DNA of 47,164 bases from Chara braunii (GCA_003427395.1 BFEA01000020.1:5044759-5091922), one strand, 5' to 3'. Counted from the first letter of the stretch, positions 9,078 to 21,757 are shown. The notes: generated from the letters alone by a model not told the origin. Numbers and translations are program-made.

Positions 9078-11944
9078 TTGGACGCATTGAACCTTACGAG
9101 TAACCCTCGGGGATGGCAGAATGGGTAGCCACTCCTGGCATATCTAGGGACCGTCATTTCAGCCCGATTCGAGGCTAGGCCTCGAATGGCCGGCCGCAAG
9201 GGGGCATCGCGGGGACTAACCCCGCTGCAACGTTTTTCCAACATACGACTGCGGCCGAAATGAGGCCTCAATTTTTTGTTTATTTTAGTACCCTAACTAA
9301 AGATAGGGAAAAGGGATTAAGACCGGTAGGGGAGAAGGGAAAAACATAATATTCCTTAATTTCTTTATTGTTCACGGCATTTAATTCTAGGGGGAATACC
9401 CTTGTTATTTTATGTTCCCGGCAATGAAATTAAAAACATAGAAAGAAATTAAAAATGGTAAAAGGGGCAAAGAAACAAAAAAAATTCGGCCATTTATTTA
9501 AACGTTCTCGGAAATTATTTTTGGGGAATTTACGGCTGTTTTACTATTTCCGATAATAGAACTAACAAAAAGGAAGAATGATTAAAAACAATGAAAGGGA
9601 CGGGAACCGATGACAATTGGGAGATGGGCCTAATTTCGCCTTGATTACCCGCCATCAGCTCTGACCCCGGAATGATAATTTTCTTTAGATTCTAACAGTT
9701 TTCACTACTGCCGATGGTCGAGATTCCCTGCGTCACTTACCTGATTTGCCTGATCACTAACCTTGTCGACTGAATGTGCGAGAGAAGGCCGCATCGCCAG
9801 CATGGGGACGGTGTTATCATGGTATGACCCTGGTATCTGGTTTAGTCCGGATACATGGTTGTGGGAGGTTCGGTGACATTCACGTTTTTCGGGATTCAAT
9901 GATGGCCGCCGTGTTTCAAGCTTGATATTGGTTCGACGTCGCCATGGTACACTGTACGGCATCATTTTCAGGCACGGTATTGGATCGGTATCAACACGGT
10001 ACGAGTCATGGGAACCCCGGATGATCATTTCAGGTTCGGCTTCAGTATGGTATGAGTTACAGCGAGCTCGACTGAGCGTTCCGGGTTTGACATTGATTGG
10101 TACGGTTTGCTGAGGTATAAGGTCGCGACAAGTTCAAATTGGCTAGTTCAAGGTTCGAAATTGGTATGGTGACGCCACGACTTGTTGACTTTCGGTCCGG
10201 GACAGGCTGTTATTCGGGGTTCGGTTCAGTACGGTACGGATGGGTAATGCTGCTGGAAGACTCTGTCTGCCTTCTTACCTTCCTTGATTCTGCGTTCCCA
10301 TGGCGCACCGCTACGCAGTACCACTACTAGCCTGTGACACTTACGCACGTTGATCCAGTGATTGGACAGAGATGGCTACAGTTGCTCCGGTTCTATGGAA
10401 CTGTATGGAACCATCAACTGTCGGTAAGGGCTCTCTATCGACAGTGTGGTCAGCGGCAGATAGAAGTGTTAACCTTTTGGATATATGCTGACTAAGGGGG
10501 AGTTGGCCGCTGAGCTTTTTTTTCAAATCTGTGGAATTGGGCTCAGTTTGCCTAGCTCAAAGGACTAATTCTGCTACCTGAAGATTACTGCGTCCTATGA
10601 GGCTGGTACTGCAGGGTCTGAAGGGCCACACGGCTTCGCAAGGTACCATGCGGATATTGGCAGTACCGGTGGATTCACATGGGGTCCCCTGCTCCGACGC
10701 CGTGGCCACTCCGGGCCTAAGGGCTTAGTCGCTCAGGCATCGCTGACCGGCTAGGGCCCCTGGCAAAGGGGGGAATGCAGGGGGCTATCTCGGCTCGGTA
10801 CCAATGCGAAACTTATCGGAGCTGTCAGCACCTGTGGACCGAAGCTGGTGCATGGTACTGTGGACGCCGAGTTTGTGGGACCGGTGCCACTGATTTTTTT
10901 TCCGTGGCGCGTCGGACTACTTCTGGTGCACTTGCTCTCTGAGAAGGCTCTGGTCGGTTAGGCCACGGGATTGAAGGGGATATAGGGGAGAGCAGCGAAG
11001 AGAGGGGGATCGCATGCCAGGTGTCCCCGGCGTCTAGCTATTGCGGAGTGCAAGCAAGCTCCGGGTGGAGGACACCTGCTCTCAGACGGTTACACGGGGA
11101 GCGAGGAGAGAGCTGAGCGCGAGCAAGGTGTTCCCGCGACAGCAAGCACGAGGGAGAAGCATCCGCGCTCAGGCAGTTACTCCGCGTGCGTGAGGGGAGG
11201 AAACAGTTTGCCAGGCGTTCCCAACTCACATTTCGATTCAGTGCTGGCAGGGAAGGGCATGCTGAGTGCGTGAGAGCCGGTAAAAGCAACGAGAGGAGAA
11301 GGGCCACGGGGTTGCACGCCAGGCATTTGCCGCTGAAATGCAGTCTGTGCTCGTGCTCAGAGGAGAGATGGTTGTGGAGGTTAGCCGGTATGCTAGGCGT
11401 ACGTCGCTCTCAACAGAGCTGGCTTAGCATATGGAGGGCTCGGATCGCCGGGGGAGGGAAAGCGAGACAGCCCTCTTCGGTGAAATGAGGGATAAGTACC
11501 CAGCATCCGGAGTCTCTACGCGACAAGCTTGTTTAGCAGGCGTGCACAGCTTGTGTGTGGGAGCTAATGGAAACACGGTGAAAGAGGACTGTGCATGGCA
11601 TACTCATGGCCCATGATCTATGATTCAGGAATGGGGAGAGGTGGCGAGTACATTAGGAAGGGTGTGTGACGGAGAGAACGGGGCATTTCCAGGGGCGCGC
11701 TTCTAACCCGAATGAGTGACCAGGTACATTCGAGTTTGTGCCAAATTTGGCTTGAGCCCGAGAGCAAGAAAGACAGCAGGAGGGAGTGTGTGCGAGAGTA
11801 GAGAGAGAAAGTGGGTTACTGGGGGAAGAACAAAAAAAGTCAAAGTGAGAAAGTCGGAGACTGTTGGAGGGAGCAGGCAGAACCACTGAATAGGTATGGG
11901 AGCGTGTTGTGTGCTTGGCCACTGAGTATCTGACGAGGGGCCTG

Positions 11945-12140
11945 CTTGACACAAGAGAGCCTGTTGTGTGATTGGCCACGGAGTATCTAACAAGGAGGTT
12001 GTTTATCGCTCGTGAGCCTGCTGGGTGATTGATTACCGAGTGTCCGTCAAGAGAACTGCTGATCACCCAAGAGCCTGCTGAGGGATTGTTGGTCACATGA
12101 GGGCCAGCGGAGTGATTGGTCATTGAGTATCCATCAAGAG
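11945..12140 (+). repeat. Degenerate tandem repeat in nested 5' LTR
   Basis: Units of about 57 bases share GAGCCTGCTG, GTGATTGG and GAGTATC-like words. The 3' LTR has no matching array here, only a different 26-base repeat further on. Confidence 0.6.
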
Positions 12141-12519
12141 ACCCGACTGAAGCGGGCCGTGGCTGTGCGCTGAGCAACAAATTAGAGAGCTGTTTGAGGT
12201 TCCTACTTCATGTAAACAGGCACAAGCACCGTTCCGGGTGGACTGGTGATCGCGAACAATTATGTGAGGATCCATCTTTTTTTTAAATATTTTATTTTAT
12301 TTTATTTTTATTACTAAACCCGGATATGAGAAGGACGGTTCTCACTCCTGACTAGTTGTGGGAACTTGCTCGCTCTAGACGCTTGGGCTCGCTTAAAAGT
12401 GGGATGATAAGTAAATTCGCTAATTCAAGCAAGCTTGTCCATGAAGTGATTTACAAAGTTTTTTTGGGGTTGAGCCGCTTGCTCGTATCCAGTGGTATCG
12501 CTGCGCGTGGAGAAAAGAG

Positions 12520-12745
12520 AATCTCGAGGGAGAGAGAGAGAGCGGGGAGACTGGAAGAGAGGGAACAAAGAGATTGGAACAGAGAGAGCTGGGAGACAGG
12601 GAGAGAGCGGACTGAGTGAGAGAGAGAGAGCGGACTGAGTGCCAGAGAGAGAGGGGGATCAGGGAATGAGAAGAGCGAGAGACAACAGAGAGAGGGAAAC
12701 GGCGAGAAAGAGCAGCACGAGAGAGGAAGAGGGGGAACAGCAAGT
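12520..12745 (+). repeat. GA-rich low-complexity tract in nested 5' LTR
   Basis: Runs of GAGA with the word GCGGACTGAGTG occurring twice. The 3' LTR carries the matching words at about 21110 but there the tract has grown to about 680 bases including a gap. Confidence 0.8.
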
Positions 12746-12939
12746 AAGCAGTCGGGACTCATTGTTGTTCGAACCCGCAGGTTTACTGCTTGAACATCAA
12801 AACTCATTACACTGTAAACCCCCTGTTTACCCTGTTGGCTATTGAAAACTCGTTGTTGACTAATCCAGCCGATCTGTTGGTAGAACGAATGAAGTCCATT
12901 GCTCTCAGAACCGAGCAAAATGCTGGTTGGTCTTTGAAA

Positions 12940-13095
12940 CTCATTGTTAACGGAACTGGTTGATTTACGGTTAACTAATGAACTTCGCTGAACCAGCTGT
13001 TTAATCGCTTGGCCATCGAAGTTCATTGCTATCTGAACCAGCTGATTCACTGTTTGACTAGTGAGATTTATCATTGTCAGAACCTGTTGATCTAC
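12940..13095 (+). repeat. Degenerate 44-base tandem repeat
   Basis: About four units share GAACCAGCTG, a TTTGAC-like word and TTCATTG. It is absent from the 3' LTR at this position. Confidence 0.55.
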
Positions 13096-13304
13096 CGGTT
13101 AACTGAATGAAACTCTTTGCAGTGTGAAGTTATCAAATAAAGAAGAAAGGGAGTAGAAAATCAGGCATCGTGACAAGGCGACTTCTGCCCAGATCCCCGC
13201 AGCTCGCAGAGGACCTCTGAAGCGAGCGCGGCGAAGTGACAGGCGTCGTGGCTCATGGCTTCCGCGAGCAGCAGGTAGCCCCTCCCCGGGTTTCCTCACA
13301 ACAT

Positions 13305-13322
13305 TGGCGCCGTTGCCGGGGA
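13305..13322 (+). promoter_or_regulatory. Primer-binding site for tRNA-Asp
   Basis: TGGCGCCGTTGCCGGGGA is complementary to the 3' end of plant tRNA-Asp, CCA included. It starts four bases after the LTR end CCTCACA. This primer is typical of Athila-type and related plant gypsy elements. It primes minus-strand DNA synthesis and fixes the 3' boundary of the 5' LTR. Confidence 0.9.
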
Positions 13323-15547
13323 GGGGATTGCACCCCCAAGGCCTCGGCCTTCCCCAATCAACGGGGGTGCGCAGGCTAAATTAATTAGCTTTAAATAAGT
13401 TGATTAGTTGATTTGTTTTTATTTTTCTTTAATTTAATAATTCATTTTTTTTTTCGATATCTCCCGATCCGCACGCTTTCGCGCAAGCCGCACTGGGAGC
13501 AAAGCTCGCCCTCTCGTCGAGGCGAACGTTTTGAGATGTTTTTTGAAAAATTCTAACGGCTAGAAAAAAAAGATATGGAATTTTTTATAATTTTCTAATT
13601 AAAAATTCTAAAAATCATGAGTGAAAATTTCTAATTCGTTTTTCCTCGATATCTCCTGATCCGCGCGCTTTCGTGCGAGGCGCACGTGGAGCAAAGTTCG
13701 TCCTCTCGTCGAGGCCAACGTTTTGAGACATTTTTTGAGAAATTCGAACGGCTAAAAAGCAAGATGTGGAATTTTTTGTATTTTCTGATTAAAAATTCCA
13801 AAAATTTCGATTTTCGTTTTATTGAAATGGCCGGGAAAATAAGCGAAATTTTGGTCCATGTATTTTTCCCGACATTTTGAGACCCAAGTCGGGGAAAACG
13901 GACTTCGTTTGGATAAACGGCGAGCCCCAACAGATAGAAAAGGTGGAAGAAAATCAACAGGAAATTGAATTTCTTTGTAATTTTGTTTAAATTAAAAAAA
14001 AAAAGGAATTTAAAAATGTAATCCGATAAGTTTTTCTTCTAAACGTAGTGAAAGCTAACAAGAATTTTCTCGCGTCAAGCGGGACTTTGCGGTGTGCGTG
14101 CGGTTGCACGCAACACCCAAAACCCTAATGGGGGAAACCCTAATTAGGGTAAAGTCCTAACCCCAATTTTGAGAGAAGCGGATAAATAGAGGGAAGCCAT
14201 AGCTTCTAGCTTCCGCATTTGTTGCGGATTATTTTTTGTTAGATATATCCCCAAAAATTGTGAAAAATAATTCGGGAAATTTAACTCCATTAAATGATTA
14301 AATATTAAATTAAAATAATAGAAATCAATAAAAATTCAAGTAACAAGGGTTTCGACTTTGTTTATTTTTCTCTTTAATTAATCAAGGGATAATCTCCCGA
14401 ACCCCAACCCAACGGGGGGAGGGAAATTGCTGCCAAAATTCTTGTGAATTATTTTAATTTGAATTTTTCTAATTAAAATTAGTAAAATTTAAGATAAATA
14501 TCTAAAATTGAGTAGGATCGTTGGTTCGACCTATTATTTACTTTTGTTTATCCGAGGGACTTTTTTTCCTGAACCCCATCCCATCGGGGGGGGAGGGAAA
14601 CTGCTGCCGAAAAGTTTTCGAAATTTCTCTTTAAATTTAAATTTTCACCAATTAATTAACAAAAATATTTAAAAATCAAGTAAAAATCAAATTTCTCCCT
14701 TTTATTTGTACCTTTCGTTATGCCTCCTCCGACAGAGCTGTTTGAGGGCTTCGCCTGAACCCCATCCCAACGGGGGGAGGCGAAGTGCTGTCGAAATTTT
14801 GATAAATTCCCAAAAATTCATTCCTACCTCTAAAAATCTTCAAACTCGGCGGGCTTATATATGTATTGATCCTTAATATATATAAACTAAGAAAGAAATT
14901 TTATCCTAACTAAATACATTTTTTTTAATTTATAATTGAAAAATACAAAAGAATTCCCTAGAAGAAGAAGGGAAAGAGACGTTGTGGTAACCCGGGTTCA
15001 CGTGAACCTACTGGCTTGTTCCCGAAGGCCTGAGGCAAGTGACGAGAATTTTCAGTTATTAAAGCTATTTTTTTAATAATTATTTGACATATATTCGGAT
15101 TAAATCAAAAGCAAAGGGTAGAAGGAAGCACGTGCGTACCTCGCGACTCGCTAGGGTTTTCATTACATCCCCCTATGCGCTGAGCGCGAGGTAATCCCTT
15201 CTGTACTTCTCTCTACCAATGTCTCTTGAGGTTCTCTTACATCCCTATTTCTGACTATTCTTAGTCTTCCTTTTCTCATACGACAGTTTGCTGTTAGAGG
15301 TGTTCCCCCATCCCGCCCGCCNTTCTCACTAAGCTTTTTGCATACTGCAGGGTGCCGCTGATTAGGGTTGCGGCCCTCCCGCCCACTTCTTCTCTTGGGC
15401 TCTGCTAACCAGGGTTTGTGGCACCCCTGGGCAACTCAAAATTGGGTCGGGCTGTTGTCTGTAAGCTCTAATTTCAAGCCATCCTAACGCACCAACCGAA
15501 GAAGTTCCTAGCGTAGTTGTTAGGACATAAGGGACTGTTCACAAATA
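13323..15547 (+). other. Long untranslated leader of nested element, with subrepeats
   Basis: AT-rich, no gene. A 192-base unit beginning TCGATATCTCC is repeated in tandem (13454 and 13646). A GC block, GAACCCCATCCCAACGGGGGG with an AAATTGCTGCCGAAA-like tail, occurs at 14398, 14571 and 14757. Teloboxes (AAACCCTAA) stand near 14120 and 14136, just before a TATA-like GATAAATAGA near 14190. The GC blocks could fold with their own CCCC and GGGG arms. Confidence 0.7.
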
Positions 15548-15745
15548 GGTACGGGCTGCCGGATAAGACAATAGGTCCGGGTTGCCGGATCAAACATTAG
15601 GTCCGAGCTTCCATCCCTGACATTGGGTCCGGGCTGCCAGTTCTAACATTAGGTCGGGGCTGTCGGTTCTGACATCATGTCCGGGCTGCGAGTTCTGTCA
15701 CAGGTCCGGGCTGCTCCAACAGTCATAGGTCCGGGCTGTAACGCC
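15548..15745 (+). repeat. 28-30-base tandem repeat, about 8 units
   Basis: Units share ATTAGGTCCGGGCTGCCGG followed by a short variable piece with TTCTGAC. The array ends 35 bases before the gag ATG at 15781. Confidence 0.85.
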
Positions 15746-15780
15746 TGGCGTAAGTGCCCGACTACAACTTCTGGTAGCCT

Positions 15781-17838
15781 ATGGAACCAGACACGATGGG
15801 GCCACAACCGACCACGGGCGAAGCAGGAGAGGAGTACAGGACATTGCCCGACCGAGCACTGAGGGATCTGAAGGAACGAATTAGGCAGGGAGCACCGCTG
15901 AGATGGGCTGACCAAACCAATGACGGAGAGCCCGACGTAATGGGCGAACCGGTCGTGACTGAGCCGCAGGAGGCATTGAAGACAGGAACCTCGAGCGGTC
16001 GACGAGAAGCGACAAGACGACGCTCCCCCGAGTATGAGCGGAGGGAAACCATGGCGGATAGGCACAGGGACGATTGGAGAGAGAGTTCGAGGGATTCCTA
16101 TTGGAGGGACAGAGATAGCGACAGATCGCCGCCCAGGCGAGTCTTCGACCCCCAGACAGGGGAGTCGCATCCGCTCCCTTACGAGAGCAAGGATCGCTAT
16201 ATTAGTACGGACAAGGCCTCTGAGCCTCCTGCCTTCAGGAGCTATGGTATCACAGAATATCTGGAGAAGTGAGAGCTTCATGCTAGCCGGAGTCAGTGGT
16301 CGGAGAAAGAGATTATAGAGAACTTCCTATTTAATGTGGATCCAAGTCTCGGCAAGGAAGTTAAGGAAGCCCGACCGAAGGATGGGAAATGGACTACGTA
16401 TAAGAAGAACCTCATTGAGCTTTACCAATTAGAGGATAACAAGTACTCCATCAAGGACCTCGAGATTATGACTCAAGATGAAGACGAGAGTGTACAGGCT
16501 TTCGGTAAGCGCTTCCAAAAGATATCTGGTGTGTTGATGGAGAAGGGCAAGCTGTCGGAGGTTGAGCGGTGCACCATTTTCATTGGTCGCCTGCCCATAG
16601 GTAAGCAGAAAGCGATACTTAGAGATTTGTCGAATGACAAATTAGATTTCCCCGAAGTCCTTAAACTGGCAATGAAAGCAGGAGCAGACGACTATAGAGA
16701 CTTGGTGTGGAGAGGGATGAGAAGACAAGACTCCTCTCTCTATCGGGAATATGACACTGATAGGTGTCCGGACTTTAAGGATTACCCTTGGTCAGACAGA
16801 GGAGACGTGAAAGCCGTGACGAAAGAGGTAAGAGAGATGAGGGAAATGATGAAGCGCCTAGCGAGATAGGTCACAGATATAGCAACAAAGGCGGAAGCGA
16901 CAACTTGCCAGGACAAACCAGGGTCTCCCTATTCACATCGCTGGAATCGGGGTGAACCTGGAGAGTGACGAGCAAACATCACAGACGATTCGGACCTGAG
17001 AGAGATGATCAAGGCGCTAACTCGATAAATCGTCTGGATAGAGGCGAAGATTGAGACTGATGGGTATCAGGCGAGGAACGGTTCGTCGAACTTGTTGAGG
17101 TGCGATCGAGTTAGGACTGGTTCAGCGTACTCGCTGAGGTGGGATAATCGGGGGCCAGGATCATGGAGACCCCTAGAGGATAGAAATCCTCAAACACTAA
17201 CCGATTATCGATCGAGGGAGCAGAGGTATCATACACGTTGTGACGACTCCCCTAAGTATCAGGACGAGGATCGAGATGGACGGACTGCCTATCATCGGGA
17301 CTAGACGAGAGACAGGGAAAACGGGTATCGACGACACGGTCGGGTGGAAACATACCCTCACAACCCGATATACGACCCAAGTCGCGAAGATCTCCGGGAT
17401 GCAGAGGAGTATCCTAAGGATGAAGATAGATATTACCATGCGATGGCGAGAGACCGACGCTACAATTCCCGCGAGCGGCACGAGAGGAGAGATGATCGAG
17501 ACCATCGGGATGATGCCAGCGGCCAACAAGAGTCTAAACCGCGTCCTCAGGACGCACAGGTACCAGGCGGACACGAAGGATACAGACATGTAGAGGCTCA
17601 ACCTACTTCTCCTAGTAACACATTTGTCTATTGCTATTCAGATAACCATATCGAGAGAGATTGCCCCGATCTTCAGAAGGCAATAGACTATGGCGTAGTA
17701 GGACTCGAGGACCGACAGTACGTCAAGAGAACCGACAATCTGAGGGATGCATCCGCATATCCTTCAAAGGAAGAGGACTTGGAAGTTAGACGAACGTCGT
17801 TGGACAAGGACAAGGTAAAGGCGACGGTAAAGAGTTAG
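15781..17838 (+). pseudogene. gag: Gag of nested element (stops, no frameshift)
   Basis: This is the structural protein of the gag-only element. The frame stays in phase from ATG 15781 to TAG 17836 over 2,058 bases. Internal stops are TGA 16270, TAG 16867, TGA 16966, TAA 17026 and TAG 17302. The N-terminal third is disordered and rich in Arg, Glu, Asp and Ser. About 16290-16720 looks like a capsid domain (a W-T-T-Y-K-K segment, an L-Y-Q-L-E-D segment and helical heptads). A second very charged Arg/Asp/Tyr linker follows. The zinc knuckle at 17632-17664 keeps C-X4-H-X4-C but the first Cys is Phe (17623-17625). Each stop is one transition away from a sense codon. A 3' continuation in frame to 18180 has no recognised domain. 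Confidence 0.8.
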
Positions 17839-18499
17839 AGCGTCAGGTTTTTCTTACCGTCAGGAAGCAAGACGCATATAGTGCCAATCCGCGTCATCTC
17901 TACCAAATCATCGTGGGCTCTTTCCTCAAAAGAGAGGGTTGACCCAGTGGATCGAGAGGAAGAGAAAGAAGAATGCAGAGTGCGATCACCACGAAAACGA
18001 GGCCCTGAGCGAGTTACTGATACAACAACGTCTTTAAGGCCAACACTTAATCAACGTATACGATGCTCCGTACGGGAACCGTCCAAGCGATACGGAACGG
18101 GCCCCTATATATCGCCGGTATCACAAGCGTGCCCGTCACAAACACGATTCTTATCGGACCCGAACGAGGTAAACCGGTAACATGGATCGACGAGATCTTT
18201 GTTGTTTCTGACCCGTTAGCAGACAAGCCTTTTAGCAACGTCATACCGGTCGCACATCGGTCACGGTTTCGGGTAGTAAAGCGGACTGCACCGCGCTCGT
18301 TTTCTTTGATGCTTGAGAGAACGTGCCTCAAGACATATTTAACATTCCTGGGAGTGGTTTCATGGGGACTCATAAAAACAATGGGGTGGTTCTTCACAGA
18401 GCAAAGGGTGACGCTGGGGATGGTCGAATGATTGCAGTGCGGAGAAGGGAAGCACCCATCGAGACACGGGCATGCTCTTTGGACGGATAGGTCGAGGCT
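17839..18499 (+). other. In-frame tail after nested gag, no domain recognised
   Basis: The gag frame continues from 17839 to 18178 with one leading TAG. It is Arg/Lys/Glu-rich after a hydrophobic start. Another frame is open at 18063-18431. A protease was sought: no D-S/T-G motif was found, and no RT or integrase motif. It may be a remnant protease region or simple 3' untranslated sequence. Confidence 0.4.
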
Positions 18500-18524
18500 T
18501 GACGGGGGCGTCGAGAAGAGGTCC
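18500..18524 (+). promoter_or_regulatory. Polypurine-like tract before nested 3' LTR
   Basis: GACGGGGGCG then GAGAAGAGG lie just before the 3' LTR start at 18533. It is purine-rich but interrupted. Its position matches the plus-strand primer of LTR elements. Confidence 0.5.
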
Positions 18525-20432
18525 GGGCTAGATGTCGGGCGGCCAAATCCAGTCGGCCATCCGAAATAAAAGGAATTGGGCCCTCAAACGAACGCCCAAT
18601 TAAAATTTTACTGATACTCTTGTTTGACCTGACCGAAAAAATTAGGGGTACCTAGAGCACCCCTAATGTTTTAGGTGCCGACCGTTGAGAGTAACCCTCA
18701 AAATTGACAAGAGGGACTACCGCTTCTACCGCGCTGACGCCCACCTCCTTTTCGCCCGCTCCGAGGTTATTTCCGAAATGGCTAGCCGCGGGACGGTAAT
18801 ATGAGAGTAAGCCTTGGCACGACTCTTCTACATCAGCCTATCGACGGGGAGATGGAGCCTTGAATTTTGTTAATTCTGATGACAGAATTAAAATTAAGAA
18901 GAAATAATTAAAAATAATAAGAGAAGGAAAAACAAAGGAATTTTCGCTATTTAATTGAATTCCCTCGGAATTCATTTTTGATAAAGATACGTTTATTTTT
19001 ATTATTTTCGATAATAGAATTAAAAAAAAAAAACAAATTAAAAATGATAAAAGAAAAGAAAACCAACGATTATTTAATATTTGATAAAATTTTATTTGAA
19101 TCATTCGCGATCGGATTTATCCCGGTATTATTTACTTACCTTAATTCTGGCAATTCTTACAGTTTTTCGATTATTGCGGACCCTTGCGAGATTTACCTGA
19201 TCTATCTGAATCCTACCCTTATTGCCACCTATGTGTTATGAGTGAGTGCGGGATGGATGCTCGGCGCGGTATTACTGCTGGTGCTATTTTGGTTGTGCCG
19301 CTTGACTTTATCACTTCGGTATGGACACTGGATCGACTCCGACATGGCACTTTGGTTCGGGGCAGGTTTGGTGGTACTCGCGTGGCATATTTGGCACCAT
19401 TCTCTGATCACGACGACACGATTGGGCTACGACATGTGTTACACGGTTCTGTTACATTTGGTATGGTTCATTCACGGCACGGTATGATGTTACGCTGATT
19501 CGAGACGGGGTCAGCACGTGCGCGGTGACAATTTGGCATTCGTGTGGTACGGTACAATGACACGTCTACAGTACGGTTGGTATGCTGCGCTGATCTGGTA
19601 CGGCTCACGGGACACTGGTTTGGCTCATCCGCGGTATTGGTACAACATGGTGTCCTCTGATCTGGTTATGCTGGTACGTTGCAGAGGACGCAGTCCTTGT
19701 TTATCAGCGATTCTTAGATTGGTGTGGAGCATGGAATTGGTATTGTATGGTACCACCGCGTGGTACCCGACAATGGACTGGGACAGGCTGCGACTGTTGA
19801 AAATAATAACTTCGGGGCTTTGACATATTCTGGTCCAGATACGGTGGACCTACAAGTTCGGACTGCACTTGGCTTGGTCCCGCGCGCTGGTGTTATTTGG
19901 GGAGGCCAACACCCAAGGTATTATTCAAGAGCTACTCTACTGTGGGCAGTACTTATTTCACCCCCGCGGGTCCTGGATCGGGCCTGCTGGTTTAAACCTC
20001 GGACCAGTCAAGGAAACCGCGGGTCTGCTTGGCAAGTTTGAAGGTCTGGTACCTTCAGTGCCAGTTTTCAGCTGTGCGCAAGGCTGGTGTCGCGACCCGA
20101 AACCAATATAGGAAGAGTGGCAGAAGGACACAGGGACATTCGGCAGTTGGGGACCAGGGAGAACGGGGCGCACAAGGGCGGGCGACCAGCGTGCACGTAG
20201 CCCGCTGGTGCTGCCATGGCTGTGACAGCCATGGGTGTGCACCCATGAAGGAGAGTCCAGAAAGGGAGATTCGGAGACTGAGGGACCGGAGGGAACGCAG
20301 AGGGAACGCAGTGTTTGGACCGCGACCACGGGAGACCGCAGCGGGACGGATTGTACCCGTTTGCATGAGCAGGCGGGTTCCAGCCATGGCGAACAGGGCT
20401 GGTACAGCAAAGAGACCAAGACGGAGTGCATG

Positions 20433-20800
20433 TGCTGATGAGGATGGTGATCCCGCTGAAGGGAGAAACCGTTGGGCTACACTGCTGATGAGAACAGTGA
20501 TCCCGCTGAGGGGAGAAACCGCTGGGCTACACTGCTGATGAGAACAGTGATCCCGCTGAAGGGAGAAACTGCCGGATTACGTTGCTGATGTGAATAGTGA
20601 TCCCGCTGATGGAACGAACGGCCGGGTTATGCAGCTGATATGAATAGCGATACCACTGATGGGAGGAACAACCGGATTACACTGTTGATGTGAACAGCTG
20701 GTCCGCTGAGGAAACGAACAGCCACATTTCACTGTTGATGGGATCTGCCATCCGTTGATGGAGGAGCTAGTCGTATCCTGTTGTTGATCAAATCTGCACC
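20433..20800 (+). repeat. 49-50-base tandem repeat, about 7 units
   Basis: Units share CTGATG, AGTGATCCCGCTG and a GAAAC or GAACG word followed by a GGGCTACACTG-like end. The first three units are nearly identical and later ones decay. It occurs only in the 3' LTR. Confidence 0.85.
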
Positions 20801-21104
20801 TAGTTGAATCTACTCATGCTTCTCAGTGGAGACCGGAAGTTCGATTGGGATTGCTTCAGCTATTCCGCGATGACCCAGAGACAAATTACGAAAATGCCCC
20901 TGGCTTCCAGAATAGCACGACGCTGCACCGCTCCCTGACTGGAAAGGACAAGTACAGATTAGTCACCTTTCATTTTTATCTTTATTTTGTTTTCTCCCTT
21001 CCTCTTCTTTCTTTTCCCCGCTTTTCTTTGAAATGCTTCAAGGCCGCTTGCCTGTTTGACCAACCGGGGATGCCCTACCAGTAATCAACAAGACACTGTA
21101 GGTA

Positions 21105-21528
21105 TGTGGACTGAGTGAGAGAGAGAGAGCAGACTGCATGAGTGAGAGAGAGAAGAGAGAGAGAGAAAGAGAGAGAGAGAGAAGGAGAGAACAGCAGAAA
21201 GCGCAGACTATTGAGGTTGTGATCAGCAGAGAGAGAGAGAGGGGGAATGACAGCACAGCAGAGGGAGAGAGAGAGGGGGACTGACAACACAACAGAGAGA
21301 GTGAGAGGGAGACTGCACAGTGAGAGGGAGTGAGAGAGAGACTGCGCAGAGTATGTGAGAGAGGGAGAGGGAGACAGTGAGAGAGAAAGTGTGACAGAGT
21401 GTGTGAGAGAGGGAGGTGTGACAGTGAGAGAGTGTATGAGAGAGGGAGAGTGTGACAGTGAGAGACAAAGTGTGACAGAGAGTGTGAGAGAGGGACTGCA
21501 CAGTGAGTGCAGTGAGAGAGAGACTGCG

Positions 21529-21602
<74 letters not shown>

Positions 21603-21757
21603 NNNNNNNNNNNNNNNNNNNNNNNNNNNNNNNNNNNNNNNNNNNNNNNNNNNNNNNNNNNNNNNNNNNNNNNNNNNNNNNNNNNNNNNNNNNNNNNNNN
21701 NNNNNNNNNNNNNNNNNNNNNNNNNNNNNNNNNNNNNNNNNNNNNNNNNNNNNNNNN

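Larger units (their letters stand above)
8943..13300 (+). repeat. 5' LTR of nested element
   Basis: It begins TGTCAGGCGG and ends GGGTTTCCTCACA. The first 120 bases align with the 3' LTR without gaps but at only about 60% identity by eye, and the last 92 bases at about 80%. An 8-bp hairpin stands 108 bases from the start in both copies. An AT-rich block (9280-9620) appears to hold two copies of a unit of about 130 bases. Tandem repeats occur at 11945-12140 (about 57-base unit) and 12940-13095 (about 44-base unit), with a GA-rich stretch at 12520-12745. No coding gene is supported. Confidence 0.85.

Noticed and set aside
9110-9182. tRNA-like stretch (GGGGATGGCAGAATGGGTAG with a GATTCGAGGC box)
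   Set aside because: No matching acceptor stem, no anticodon arm, and the T-loop context is wrong.
12639-12845. Arg/Glu-rich frame as an SR-type protein
   Set aside because: It is translation of a GA repeat inside an LTR.
14120-14150. Interstitial telomere array
   Set aside because: Only two or three telo-box words; far too few for telomeric DNA.
17839-18532. Protease or RT of the nested element
   Set aside because: No D-S/T-G, no RT or integrase motif in any frame, and too little space for pol.
20434-20515. CTGATGAG...GAAAC words resembling a hammerhead ribozyme core
   Set aside because: The bases after CTGATGA do not pair with those before GAAAC, so stem II cannot form; the TCCC/GGGA pairing present is in the wrong place.
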